From positions 124,001-188,000 of the forward strand of contig NW_025954994.1 of NCBI RefSeq assembly GCF_022376445.1: a stretch of DNA of 64,000 bases, read 5' to 3'. The DNA comes from Fomitopsis serialis. Its lineage: Eukaryota; Basidiomycota; Agaricomycetes; Polyporales; Fomitopsidaceae. This document shows positions 46,310-58,071 of the stretch, one piece after another; within the stretch, counting starts at the first letter, position 1; every line of letters begins with the position of its first letter. The position numbers and the translations under genes were made by a program. The notes under the pieces are model-generated. The model ran no database searches, was not told the origin of the DNA, and saw only the letters and a list, made by a program, of their open reading frames with translations.

Positions 46310-46536
46310 TCCTTAGTTTACCTTGTACATCTTAAGTAACTCTGTGTCTCGTGAATAAAATTGCTGTGCAATTCGTCTGGACAAAAACTGTATGGATTGC
46401 GAGACATAGTACATACTCGGCGGCGAAATGCGCTGCTGCGCCTCTGGTGTATCACGTGGGCAGAAAACCGCACCACTGGCCTACGCATCCATCCACTGGG
46501 TTATCTACTGGATTCCAGAGAACGTGTTCGCCTCTG
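46310..46536. other. Right subterminal region
   Basis: Contains CCACTGG/CTGGATTCCAG repeats, the inverted counterparts of those at the left end. Confidence 0.5.
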
Positions 46537-46611
46537 GGATCCACTGCCCATCTTCTGGAATCCACTGTCCATCGACCCGGTGGATTCCAACTGGTCAGAT
46601 AGACGGCAGTG
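46537..46611 (-). repeat. Right terminal inverted repeat
   Basis: Reverse-complement partner of 38166-38240, ending GACGGCAGTG followed by TA. Confidence 0.7.
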
Positions 46612-46847
46612 TAAGAACCTGGTGGCGTACGTACGTACTACAAGGAGTCTCCCACGTTCATTATTGCGAGGACATATACTTACCGCGTGGTATTCATTTC
46701 ATTTAAATCCCTAAATACTGGCACGACGGCACGTTCGACTCCAGCATCGTACGATCTACGATCGATCCCAGTGCGTCACTCCATTCGACGGTTCTCCGCA
46801 GGTTCTCCGGGCCGTCCGCGACGCAAAACACTTTCGTGGTTCCCAGG

Positions 46848-46853
46848 TATAAA
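46848..46853 (+). promoter_or_regulatory. TATA box upstream of mannose-6-phosphate isomerase
   Basis: TATAAA 78 bases before the isomerase ATG and only about 240 bp from the transposon end, so the insertion may affect this promoter. Confidence 0.4.
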
Positions 46854-46925
46854 TCAGCCATATATCAGCACGGCCCACAGCTATCGCGTCGGTTGTCCAT
46901 CCTTCTCGACTTCTGGTTGTTCACG

Positions 46926-48381
46926 ATGTCGCACTTACCAGTGTTCAAGATTGTGCCTACGACGCAGAAGTACGACTGGGGGAAGATTGGGCTCTCCTCC
47001 AAAGTAGCGCAATATGCGGCAGCAGCGAAGATACCCGGGTTCTCGCTCGACGAGAAAGCTCCGTATGCTGAGGTATTTCTGCGCAGGGCATGTCAGAACT
47101 CTCCATCGCTGACAAGTTACGTAGTTGTGGATGGGTACTCATCCAAACGGACCCTCGCGACTAGCAGGCGCGGATATTACGCTCGCGGAACACCTCGCCG
47201 CACATCCGGAGCTCATGGGCCCGAAGGTTGTCTCGCGATTCCGCGACGCAGGTGCGGAAGAGGGCAACCTGCCCTTCCTCTTCAAGGTGCTCGCGATCGA
47301 GAAAGCGCTCAGCATACAGACGCACCCGGACAAGAAGACGGCGGAGGCGCTGCACAAGGAGAAGCCGAACGTCTACAAAGGCGCGTCGTGCGATTCTGCT
47401 ACTAGTCCCCGTCGGGGAAACACATCCCGCTGAGACGCGAGCACGTCCCGCAGATGCGAACCACAAGCCTGAGATGGCGCTTGCCCTCACGCCGTTCACC
47501 GCGATGTGTGGTTTCCTCCCGCTGTCACAGATCGCTACCTACCTCACGTCGACGCCCGAGTTCGCCGCGCTCATCCCGGAGACCATCACCACGAAGTTTC
47601 TCGCTGCCGCGTCCTCTGCCGACCCAACCAGCCCCGAGGCGAAGACAGTGCTGAAGGACCTCTTCTCCGCTCTGATGACTGCGGATGAGGCCGCTTTCAA
47701 GGCTAGCCTGGCGGACCTCGTGAAGCGGTACGAAGCAAGCGGCGCAAACGCGGACGAGGCAGGCGTCAAGGACCTCGTCCTGCGTCTCAACAGCCAGTTC
47801 CCGGGCGACATCGGCGTGTTCTGCGCGTTCATACTCAACTACGTGAAGATGCAGCCGGGCGAGGCGATCTTCCTTGCCGCGGGCGAGCCGCACGCATACG
47901 TTTCGGGCGGTGAGCATCGCCTCTCACGAACGCTCGACGAGTACTGACACGGCACGCAGATATCATGGAGTGCATGGCGACCTCGGACAACGTGATCCGC
48001 GCGGGGCTCACACCCAAGCTGCGCGACATCCCGAACCTCGTCTCCGGACTCACGTACGGCGCGGGCGACGCCAGCCGGCACATGGTCAAGCCCGCCGCCT
48101 TCGACTCCGCGGCACACACGGCGCTCTACAACCCACCCATCCCCGAATTCAGCGTCCTCCAGGTGCTGATCCCGAGCGGCGAGACGGAGGTGCACCCGCC
48201 AATCGAGGGACCAAGCATCGCTATCGTGACAGAGGGCAAGGGCGCACTGGAGTGGGCGGGGGAGAAACTGGTTGTTGCTGAAGGCGATGTCCTCTTCATC
48301 GGGGCTGGGACTGGTGTGAAGCTACTGGCGAGCGGGGATGGCCAGCTGGCCATTTACCGCGCTTTTGTGGAGGCGAGTTGA
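46926..48381 (+). CDS. PMI1: Mannose-6-phosphate isomerase
   Basis: Cytosolic zinc enzyme interconverting fructose-6-phosphate and mannose-6-phosphate, feeding GDP-mannose for glycosylation and cell wall. There are four exons (46926-47072, 47125-47380, 47454-47909, 47960-48381) and 426 aa, the usual fungal length. Type I PMI features: YDWGKIG near the N-terminus, AELWMGTHPNGPS, and the metal/substrate segment LSIQTHPDKKTAEALH. Then come NHKPEMALALTPFTAMCGF and FLAAGEPHAYVSGDIMECM, with active-site Glu/His, and RAGLTPKLRD. Intron 2 must begin GCGCGT after AAAG (47381) to keep phase, giving a non-canonical GC-AG intron. All other junctions are GT-AG. Confidence 0.93.
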
Positions 48382-50788
48382 AAGAGGACCTGATGTCGGG
48401 ACGCAAACGGACGGGAAAGAAGACAAATGGTTCGTGTATAACTAGACATGGGATGAGATAATATGTGAATGCGCGAGAGCGGTGAATGTCCCTGCCGCCG
48501 TTGTTTACATCACGAAATCTCGAATCAAAAGTTGAACTGGAAGGCCTGGCGAGGTACAGGGCTTGTGGCGTGAGAACTTGAAATGTTCCTCGCGGACCGC
48601 CGCCCTGTGGCGCGCAGAACCGATTTTGAGGATTATCCCCATCATCCATGCCCCGGAACCTTCTGAACTGTCCGTTGGAAGCCGACACATACATACCCTT
48701 TGAAGATCCACTAAGTGCAGTTCGCGACAGGGACTGACCAGCGCACAGAGTCGCTTCGCCGAGGTATGCCACATGGATACCAGATTTGGGAGCGGTGGTA
48801 AGCACGGACCTACTACACAGGTAGTACGTCACTGACCGTCTGTCGGAAACAGATTTGAGGTGCATACGCCATATTAAGGGACGTCTAGTCCGCCCATGTC
48901 GTTCCGATTTGTCTCCGTCGCGCCGGGCTCGTCTAGGACAAGATTCACCATATCGCGACCCATCGTGTGTCTGCTCCCCACGGTCTGTCTCGCATGCTAA
49001 CTGTTCTATCCGTGTTTGCGAAGTTTCCAACAGATGCAGGAGCAATATCAACACTGTGCCCTAGGTACCCGATCGCCCGGCGACCAGAGCATCGATTCCT
49101 CAAGGTCCGGGACCTGCTTCATTAACCCTCGACCGCCGGCGTTATGTAGTCCAGGATACTGGGGCACGCCGAACAGTATACAGAGTCCAGTGAGTCATTC
49201 TTCTGGGTAGTGTTCGTGCTAATATTTGCTGGCAGCTATCAATGTTCACCCGCAGACGCGGAGTTCCAAGTTGTCGATTAAGCGGCTTAACTTGCCTCTT
49301 GACGTAAGTACATGTCCACGAACGGGGCGCATAACTCCCGGAGTTCGTATCTGCAGTTCTTGATTCTGCGGAAGCAAAGACGAATTTGGCCTGACATGGT
49401 TGTCAGGCAGCTACTTCGATATTCTAGCTTCGCTTCTTCTGTCGAGGGAGGACTGAAGTCCCTTGTTTGCAGGTGCCGTCCGAGTCGACATCTATTATCA
49501 TCGGTTTCAAACCCCACCGAATTTGCCCGTGAGATGCATCGCGAACTGGGAACTGAATAACGCTGGGAAGTCGCCAAGTTAAAATTTCTGCCAACACAAT
49601 ATCGAGGACCATCGGTTTTAGGGACGAAGGCCCGCTCGTCGTGATTGCTGTTGGACTACTGCAACTTGCTTCGATCAGCTGTATATGGATTGGATATGTC
49701 CTGTGGATGCCTTTTCGTACAGTCTCCGATCCCGCGACTACATGGCATTTGTAGTGTCGTGGTTGTATGCCTTCAGTCCGCGGATTCAAGGGAACAGTCA
49801 GCGCTGTCGCTGGGACCACAATTTCCCGCTGACATCCTCATCACGAAGACACCGATCGTGCCGCGAACCGGAGGAACATTTGGGCATGTTCTCTTGTCGG
49901 ACTGGTTGCGGACTGGCCGTGGAACGCCGTCTGCGGTACTTACATATCTCCATAGGTTCGTGCGGCTGAGAATAGGCCATTCGGCCACGCCCCCGATCGT
50001 CGTTGCGGAAGTACCCCCTGCGATGACAACGCCGTCGGCAATTGCTTATGTCGTTTGTTGTCATGCAGAGAAGGTTCTGTCGCCCCGACCGTCTCTTCGC
50101 GATCCAGGACTGCCCAGGAGGATATGTAATCCCCTCCGAGACGCGGTTGGTGTGCGAATATCGATCCATGGGCGCGAGATTTTGGCCCAGACAGCATCTC
50201 TCGGGAAGGTTTTCCAGGACCACCACTCGAAAGCTTCTTCGTGTTATACACGCCGCTGACCGTTCACGACAGCCAGCACAAGACGGGGAGCCTTGTCGGT
50301 AAGTACGGCTGCGCGCGTCGGTGCCGCCCAAGTACCGCTACATCGGAACCTATCTGCGTGTCTGGCTCCGGAGGCCGCAAAACTTCCTGATCAGGCAATC
50401 AGCGGTGAAAAAGAAGACGACAAAATGGGCGCTTGACGGCGCTGTGTACGACCCACCTCCGCTCTGGGCCTCGCGACCGAGCAGATGACGCGCGGTATTG
50501 TGAGCTGTCCCCAGCCCATTGGGCCGGCGCGCGGGCGGTCGCCTTCGCAGCCTTATGTATCTGACATCGTCGTCAATCTTCTGCTTCCGCTTCGCCGCGC
50601 GCGGACACGCTATATTCGGCGGGGCAGCAGACGCGGCTGCCCTCCCCTTTCCCCCGGTCTTCCTGCAATTGCGACGTCGGCGTGGATGGGTTAGCTTGGA
50701 CGTGGGTTATTGTTGCTGTGTCCGCGAGGCTTGTCTGCGTTTACTTCTTCTCTCCGCGACGCACGCACCCAGGTTGTGACGACGACGA
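48382..50788. other. Long stretch without a supported gene
   Basis: About 2.4 kb. Several open frames exist (for example 49645-50259 +), but none has family resemblance or splice-linked continuation. The last part is upstream of the DUF6533 gene D2. Remains of old insertions or a non-coding transcript cannot be excluded. Confidence 0.35.
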
Positions 50789-52852
50789 CGATGTCGCCGG
50801 ACGGCAAGCTCAAAACAGGAGACAGCCTCTTGAGCGAGTTCCTCTCGGACGTGCAGACGATTCGGTACTCAGAATGTCAGTGCGTGCTGCGCAGTGGTTG
50901 ACAGGATCTGCTCACCTGTGGGATGTGAACAGTGGCGTCGAGCACTATCATTATTTTCGACCACCGTGCGTGACCAGCCCATCCGTTCTATTCGGCAATG
51001 CTGATTTCCTTGCTTGCAGTATTGACGCTTGATCAGGAGGTGAGTGAAGTCAAGTGCATGTTGCGGTAGCGGATGCTTAAGAATGTTATGCTAGTATAAC
51101 TTGATTTGGGTGCGCTGCAGTTCTGCTCCCAATCAAATATCAGTGAAACTCACTATCATCATAGACCGCACCATGGTCCATTGGAAAATGTCTGTTCTTG
51201 TTTGTCAGTCCTATTCCCCGCCATCTCGTCCGTCCCTCACATATCGCATCCGCAGAACCGGTACTATACGCTCCTTACAGTCATGTAAGCGCCCCCTTAT
51301 TAATATCCTTCGCCGCACTGACCAAATCATACCTGGCCTAATAGCTTCAACAATTTCGGTGGGAATATGCCTGTCCGCCATGGAGACCCGTCGCTGATGG
51401 TCGCGATGGTCCTTTCCTGTAGCCCTCTTCAGCGATTATCTTAGTGATTCAGTGAGTCGTTCTGAAAAGTCACTTTAGGCATCGTTGCTCACCGAGACAA
51501 ACAGTTGTAGGTCCTATCATAGACCCGGTAGTGAAGCTTTGCTAATCGCTTTGCAGTTGTACATATCTTGACGGAAGCCTACGCAGAAGAATCAGCTGAC
51601 GCAGCATGCAGGCCTCAACTGGTACAGATGGCAAGGTTGGACGGGCGTTACCTCGTTCATCATCGCCGAGCGTATGTGTCCCCTTCCCCCCATCTGTGCA
51701 CCTCGTACTTGTGCCGCTGGCCTTCCCGGCTCTTGTGTCTTCGCCAACGTGACGCTCACCTGTCTTACAGTCATTCTACTCCTTCGGCTCTATGCCCTTT
51801 ACTTCCTCAACAAGCGCGCGCTCGTCTTCATGGCCTGCACGTCGCTCGTCGCTTTTGCAGCTAGCGCGGGTATAATGGGAAGCCTTCTCGCAAAAATAAC
51901 TGGTGCGTCCGTGCATGGTCGATCTCTTCGCTTCATCTTGTTGAGTTTCCAAACACCTCTCTGGTCACAGCGACGGCACATCCCTTCCCAACGCACCCCA
52001 CACCGTATTGTGCGGCGTCGGGCCTTTCTGCATCTGCATATGCGTTCTGGATTCCCATGCTCATCTCCGAGTGCGTTCTCTGCGCGCTCGCGGTAAGCCG
52101 TTTCGTTCACATGCACCACACGCGCGCCGGCGCAACGCTCTTCCAGAATGGGCGCAGGCTTGTGGTGGCCCTCATAAGGGACAGCGTCTGGTATTTCGTC
52201 GTGTGAGTGCGGAATCTTCGGAGCTGGTGCGCATACACTGTGCTTCCAAGTGCTGACTCGCCGTTGTCTCTGCAGGATGTTTGCCACGTACCTCGCGAAC
52301 ACAATCGTCTTCGTCGTTGGCACTGCGACAGAGATCGAGATCCCCATAGGCTTCTCGGTCGCGTTCGCTTGCGTGCTGGCGAACCGGCTGTGCTTAAATG
52401 CGCGCGGGATGGTACGCCGCGAGCGCTCTGGCTCATCATCTGATTCAACATCAGAGTCTTACATGACGCCCGAGTACGTCTCCTCACCTCGTGCGATTCT
52501 ACAACGTCCCTACGACTCCGTCGAGGACTGGGAGGAGGGCGCGTACGAGAATGAGGAAGGGGATCTTGACTATGGGTATGGCGGGAGTGGGTACGACGGG
52601 CAGTCCTCTAGACGACACATCATGAGCGATACAACGCCGACTCGCTCGCCAGTCACGGCGGAGGTCGAGGGCGGCGAAAGGCTGGACGCGATACAGATGC
52701 GGGAGCTGCGGCGAATGCGGAGCACGCGCGAGCGGGGATATGGCCTGGGAGCCCGGTGGGCGGAGGGCCTACGGGCAGGTCGGGGGAAGCGAGAGGGCAT
52801 CGGCGAAGAAAGTCATGCGGAACGGGAAGGCGTCGGATTGGCCACTATATGA
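50789..52852 (+). CDS. DUF6533 multipass membrane protein (D2)
   Basis: DUF6533-family membrane protein, function unknown. The start gives MSPDGKLKTGDSLLSEF then DVQTIR. Following exons yield VASSTIIIFDH, LLTLDQE, YNLIW, TAPWSIGKCLFLF and NRYYTLLTV, which reproduce the family's first two helices and NRY. Later exons give a membrane segment FWIPMLISECVLCALAVSRF, then IRDSVWYFVVMFATYLANT and TEIEIPIGFSVAFACVLAN. Unlike D1, D3 and D4 it has a long acidic/Tyr-rich cytosolic tail (EDWEEGAYENEEGDLDYGYG) followed by an Arg-rich end. Internal exons between 51300 and 51900 are only partly resolved. GT-AG junctions with right phase around each motif support the gene. Confidence 0.65.
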
Positions 52853-54015
52853 CAGGTTGTGGCCGAGGAACATTGTTGTACTTCTGTGACCGGTGTCGGT
52901 ATGTGATATGTGGATGTACTCGCTAATTTGTTGAAATTATGAGCTTGCACAGGATTGCGTAGGGTCTTCCAAGCTTCAAGTCGCAGGTAGCGCGTGTGCT
53001 TGGGTGGGCGAGGCAAGGGAAGCGAGTCACTGATGCCAGTGACATCGTTGGCGAAGTCTTCCCGCCATGTATGCGCGGCCACGGTGGTGGAACCACAAGA
53101 TGGGGGTTGGGGGACGAGGGCGCAAAGGGTACCTCGTGGGTGGGAAGGGTAGCCTTTATACGCGCACTCAACTCCAGAAACGTCTCTGGAAGCGTGCAGA
53201 TGTGAAGAGCGAAGAGTGAAGACGCCGATGGGAGGTTCGAGTGTCGTCATTGAGCAGGACGCGAGTCGTATACGGAAGTTGTGTTGCCTAATCAAGTACC
53301 GTCCATTCCTTACGTCCTCCCGCGTGCGTTGACAGGCAGTGATCTAGATGCGCCGACGAAGACCTGACACCTCGCCGAAAGTATCGCCTCATGCCTCGCA
53401 GCCTAACTGTACAGGCACCCACGACGGCTTTGACATAAGTTACTAAGTACCCAACTCGGTAGCCTCGACGGTCTATAACTTGGAGACACAATATTGAATT
53501 TCGAGTGAGCACCGATCAGCGTTCTCTGCGCGTTCGCTGGGAACTTAACAACTGCACTTACCATCGCTTACAGATTCGCCCATCCAACTGGCAGTCCTTC
53601 GGCCCTGTACTCCATGTAAGGCTGCAACTTGCGAATGGTTGCCCGCTCATGTTTAATTATGGCGGTGCATGCTAGCCTACTTCCAGTAGTATTGCTGACA
53701 TTGATTTGCTGTGCGGTGTGCATACCGCCGACTGTCAGAAAGTGACTAGAAGATCGTGTATGACGTTGATCGGCGCTCTCGGTGCAGCGCTTCGAAGCAC
53801 GCATGTTTGGCTGTGGCCATGGGGTATGCCGCGATGCCAGGAGTCTCTGCACTACTGACTGCAACCTCATGAGTATATAAGCCCGGAGTCATGATGTCCT
53901 ACATACCGCTTCTCTTGACCTGAACCTTGTCCGTCTGAGTACACAACTGAGCGATTCCAGTGATCCGCACACTACTACTGCGTCCTGATCGCCTGCTGTT
54001 GGCATCCAATTGAAG
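52853..54015. other. Intergenic, with TATA box of D3
   Basis: No gene is seen. TATATAA at 53874-53880 lies about 135 bases before the D3 ATG and may be its TATA box. Confidence 0.4.
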
Positions 54016-55773
54016 ATGTCTGGCACGATGTCGGCGGATGAGTACACGTCTATCATCTATTCCCAGTGAGTGTCTATCTATCACAGCATTGCCCGTACTG
54101 TTGCTGACGACGACTACACCTGTCTTTGTAGGTATAGAGACACCTTATGCAATCTTGCCAGCACATGTAAGTCTGACCGAGTTTGGTTAGCCGTTCGAAG
54201 AATTGACAGCGATTGATCTGGACACGTCCCTGTCAAGCTATGCTACTGTACGACTACATCCTGACGATTGATCAAGAAGCGGATCTTATTTGGAAGAAGC
54301 CAAACGGTGCCTCCATTATCTTCGGTTTGAACCGCATCGTAACTCTAGGGCTCATATGCGAGTCTGCTACGGGGCAGCTTCACCACTATACGTACGAGAG
54401 GTAAGCAGTCTACAGCGTTCACTACCCGTGTTGCTCACGAGATATAGCTGCAAAGGCTTGACGATATTCTCTGAGGTAGTCATTCTGCTCTCATACGCTA
54501 TTTGGGCGGGTAGGCTTCCAAGTCGAGTGTCAGCGAAGACGTCATGGGCTCACCGCACATCGCAGTTGTCTCCGCTCTCAGAGTATACGCTCTCACGAAG
54601 AGAAACTGGTGGCTGTCGACGGTGACTTTCGTGTTAGGGATAGCCCCGTTGGCAGTTGACCTGGTGAGTGCCGCCACCGTCGTTCGGTCGCCATGCCACG
54701 TACCTCATGCTGATCACTGAATGTGCATGTCCATTCAGTACGTCGGCACCACAATATCCTACCGCATCATCCCTCTGGGGAATGAAACCTTATGTCAAGA
54801 GGACACCAATGTCAACCGAGGATTTTATCGGAAGTACGTACAGTCATAGGACCTATGTGCACCAGCGAGTTCAACTGATTTGACTGCCGCGATAACAGAT
54901 GTGCGATTGTTTACTGGTCTTACCTTCCACCATAGCCTGATCACCCGATCGACAGCACTCATCATCTGCCGCGGATGCAGTATAGTCTCAGACCTCTTAG
55001 TCCTGGGCGTGACTATGTATCACATACTACCCCGTTCGCTCGTGTTTTCGCGAATGATGTGGTCCAGAAAGTCATTCACACGGATATTACTCAGAGACGG
55101 TAGGCTGCATGTAGTCGCCGGCTTGTTGACACGCTAACATTGGACAACAACCGCATCGCAGGGATTTTATACTTTGCGTATGTCTCCGGTATGATGGCAC
55201 AGACAATGGACTGACCTTGTTTCAGGACGCTGACTACCCTCAATGCGCTCGAAATCGCTCTGTACCTGACCGCGGTGCGTCGTTCCGGGCGAGTCAACCC
55301 CACCTTAACCCCGATGCTGACGAGCTTGACAGACCGACGACTTCATCAACTACTTCATCGCGCCGTATGTATCGAGCCTCGTCCACTGCATCCGCACGGA
55401 TTTGCTCACCCGGCCTATCAAACAGCGTATCGACCGTCTTTGTCTCTCGCTTCATGTTGAACCTCCGCGCATGCGCTAGCACGCCTGTCATGGTTCTAGA
55501 CTCGCAGGCTCACACCCTGAGCTCGACCGAGCATTCAACGTCGCAAACATTGACTCTCACATTTACTCCGGTCGCATCGTGTGCGTGTCCCAGATCCCGC
55601 CAGCCACTGGGCTTGGAGGCAATACTGACGACGTCATGCTGGCAGACCCCGACACAGTGATACCTTTCGAAGGGGACACGGCTGAACAAGCCAGACGCAG
55701 GTCGAGCGCGGGTGACAGCGTGCTTTGGGACGACGATTCGCTAACAGAGAGCTTCGAAATGGAGCCTCGGTAA
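54016..55773 (+). CDS. DUF6533 multipass membrane protein (D3)
   Basis: Tandem paralogue of D4. The start gives MSGTMSADEYTSIIYSQ. The next exon encodes YRDTLCNLAST, then SMLLYDYILTIDQEADLIW and a hydrophobic stretch to NRIVTLG: the DUF6533 signature with NRI for NRY. Further exons give CKGLTIFSEVVILLSYAIWA, VSALRVYALTKRNWWLS, VTFVLGIAPLAVDL and YVGTTISYRIIPLGNETLC. Then come STALIICRGCSIVSDLLVLG, MMWSRKSFTRILLRDG, TLTTLNALEIALYLTA and VSRFMLNLRACAST. The tail is acidic and ends SLTESFEMEPR. About 12 short exons are used, all with GT-AG sites at family-consistent positions. Seven-helix topology is likely; a sensor or receptor role is speculation. Confidence 0.7.
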
Positions 55774-56293
55774 GGTAAAGATCGAAACCTTTGTGTCCGT
55801 GTATGTATGTGCGACTATCTGGCATACTTAGTCCGAGCGGACTGCTGTACCTACCCCATTACCAATGAACAGCGCCGACGGTCGAGGTGAGCAACTTGAA
55901 CCCGGTAGTTCTGCCAGGTTCTCCAAGATGTTCCGTAGAAGACATGGTGCATGATCAACTCATTGCATCCGGTGCTCTCCGAATCGCCACCGGTGCGCCA
56001 GATGCGCCATGATGCGCCGTGAACGATAGTCCACAATCAGCTCTGCGCGCTGCACTGCTATAGGCCAGGGACCGCCTTGGCACCATTGATGCTGTACGGC
56101 CTATGACGACCGTAGTGCTTCCAGCGAGCGCTACACGTGCTTCGAGAGCATCATGATGAACGGCTCTGCCGGGGTACATAATTGAGTAGGTTGAGAAGCT
56201 GCGCGATGTTCTCCAGGAACCGTTCAGTGTTCGCTCGTCCAACTGCCAACTTCTCTGTCAAACGACTGTCAAACGAGGGAAAAGCCGTCGACC
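55774..56293. other. Spacer between D3 and D4
   Basis: No gene is seen. Three near-copies of atgcgcc lie around 55990-56020. Confidence 0.4.
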
Positions 56294-58071
56294 ATGACGC
56301 CGGAAGACATCACGCCTGTCATGTTTTCGCAGTGAGTACCTACTCTACTCACTGATGGCAGTACTAGGCACGCGCGATTGCTAAGGATCGCTATGCAGAT
56401 ATCGAGTCGCCTTGTGCAATTTTGCTAGTGCTGGTCAGTCCAACACAACATTGCTTTGATCAATGTTCGCAGTTCACTGAAACGTCAGAATGCCAGCTAT
56501 GTTGCTCTATGATTACATCCTGACGATTGATCGAGAGATGGAACTCATCTGGAAAAACGCAAATGGTGTCTCCGTCATCTTCGTTTTCAACCGTGTCATA
56601 ACCTTGGGGCTCGTGTTTGCGTACGCCGCGCAGTTCCAACACTACTCGTATGGGAGGTAAGCATTCTATGCACTGATCGTGCGTGTTCTCTGCCAATCGC
56701 GCTGCTTATGGACATCAGCTGCAAAGGTGCTTCAATAGTTGACGTGGTCTTCAGCCTGCTCTCATACATGATGTGGGCGGGTACGTCCTCCAGGCTTCCA
56801 ATATTCAATCGCTCACCGTTCATCTAATCTAAAGTCGTCTCCGGGCTGAGAGTATACGCTCTCACGAAACGAAGCTGGGCACTGTCGGTATTGACATTCG
56901 TGTTGGGGATGGCACCATGGGTACCAGACGTGGTGAGTCCTAGCGACCCTCTATCCTCGCAAGTTGTCGCGCCCCGTCCCAAGTCGGGACTGCTTCCTAA
57001 CCAACGTACACGGCTGTCAGTACATCGGAGCCACACTATCCTTCGATGTTATCTCTCTGCCAGTGGGGAATCGGGATCTATGTCAAGAAAACACTACCCT
57101 GAGCCAGGGATTTCAACGGAAGTAGGTACCGTCATTGTTCTCATGTCTGCGCCGAGTCGAACTGAGTGATCTTCCTTTTACAATTGCAGGGGTGAGAGTG
57201 AATGCAGATCTTGCCTAGTAACTGCTTGAACGTCTGACTTGCAGCACTCATCATATGCCGCGTGTCTAGTATCATATCCGACCTCATCGTCCTCTTCGTC
57301 ACCATTTATCGCATAAGCCCCCGTTCTTTCGTATACTCACGAAAGATGTTCACGAAACGGTCATTCGCGCAGATACTGCTCAGAGACGGTGCGTTATACT
57401 GTAGTCGTTATGTTACGCTAGCTCAATGAACTGGCAATGAACAATGCCGATTGCACGACAGGGTGTGTATACTTTGTGTGCGTGTTTGTCACATGTCTCT
57501 TGGAGCACGTAACGACGATAGTTCAGGATGTTGACCACCTTCAATGCGCTGGAAATCATCCTATATCTTGCCGCGGTATGGAGTATCTATCTCTGTACGA
57601 AGCGACGCTTACGAAGTCACTAGGCAAGGGACTACATCAACACCTTCATTGCACCGTATGTGTTCCGTTCCACGTCTGTGCGTGATCGCTGAGACAAGCC
57701 CGTTATACAGAGTAGCAGCTGTATCTGTGTCTCGGTTCATACTGAACCTCCGCACTTACGCTGCCGCGCCCGGTACAAGTCTAGACTCGCAGGACGACTC
57801 CGAGGGCACCACCACGGCCAGGGAGTCAGCTTCACAGACACTGACCTTCGCATTTGCTGCCGTGACACGTACGTCTCTCATGATCTAAGGCGTAGTCCCT
57901 GCCCGTTATGGTTCAAGCTCATGCTGATGAACCGACCCAGATCTCGACACGATGATATATGTCGAAGTCGACGCGACCGAACACGGTACATGTGCGTCGG
58001 ACGTACGAAGCACTGTCGCGCGCCGTGAGGAAGACCATCCAGGTAGCATAGAAATGGCGCGCCGCAGGTGA
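56294..58071 (+). CDS. DUF6533 multipass membrane protein (D4)
   Basis: Closest relative of D3, in direct tandem. The start gives MTPEDITPVMFSQ, then YRVALCNFASA, MLLYDYILTIDREMELIW and NRVITLGLVFAYAAQFQHY. Later exons mirror D3: CKGASIVDVVFSLLSYMMWA, VSGLRVYALTKRSWALS, LTFVLGMAPWVPDV and YIGATLSFDVISLPVGNRDL. Then LIICRVSSIISDLIVLFVTI, FTKRSFAQILLRDG, MLTTFNALEIILYLAA and VSRFILNLRTYAAAPGTS. The last exon ends SIEMARRR. Exon boundaries match D3 nearly one for one, so the pair arose by local duplication. No disabling change was noticed, though some small exons (57160-57470) are uncertain. Confidence 0.7.

Larger units (their letters stand above)
38166..46611 (+). mobile_element. CACTA-like DNA transposon, ~8.4 kb, with nested MITE
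   Basis: Both ends begin CAC and are flanked by TA (38164-38165 and 46612-46613). The terminal ~75 bp form an imperfect inverted repeat: left CACCGCTATAGATTCGACC, right (reverse complement) CACTGCCGTCTATCTGACC, with about three-quarters identity by eye. Inside each end are subterminal copies of CCAGTGG and GGAATCCA-type motifs. Left copies lie near 38230, 38278 and 38297; right copies near 46470, 46491, 46505, 46539, 46558 and 46580. The body carries a large multi-exon transposase-like gene and a second gene in the same orientation. The two-gene, subterminal-repeat layout recalls plant CACTA (En/Spm) elements. That comparison is inference. Confidence 0.75.

Noticed and set aside
38166..46611. 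KDZ transposon with a TET/JBP gene
   Set aside because: No KDZ-type motifs or dioxygenase HxD signature were seen in either gene, although such elements are common in these fungi.
48382..50788. An additional DUF6533 gene between PMI and D2
   Set aside because: Scanned for the YD-ILT / IW / NRY signature on both strands and did not find it.
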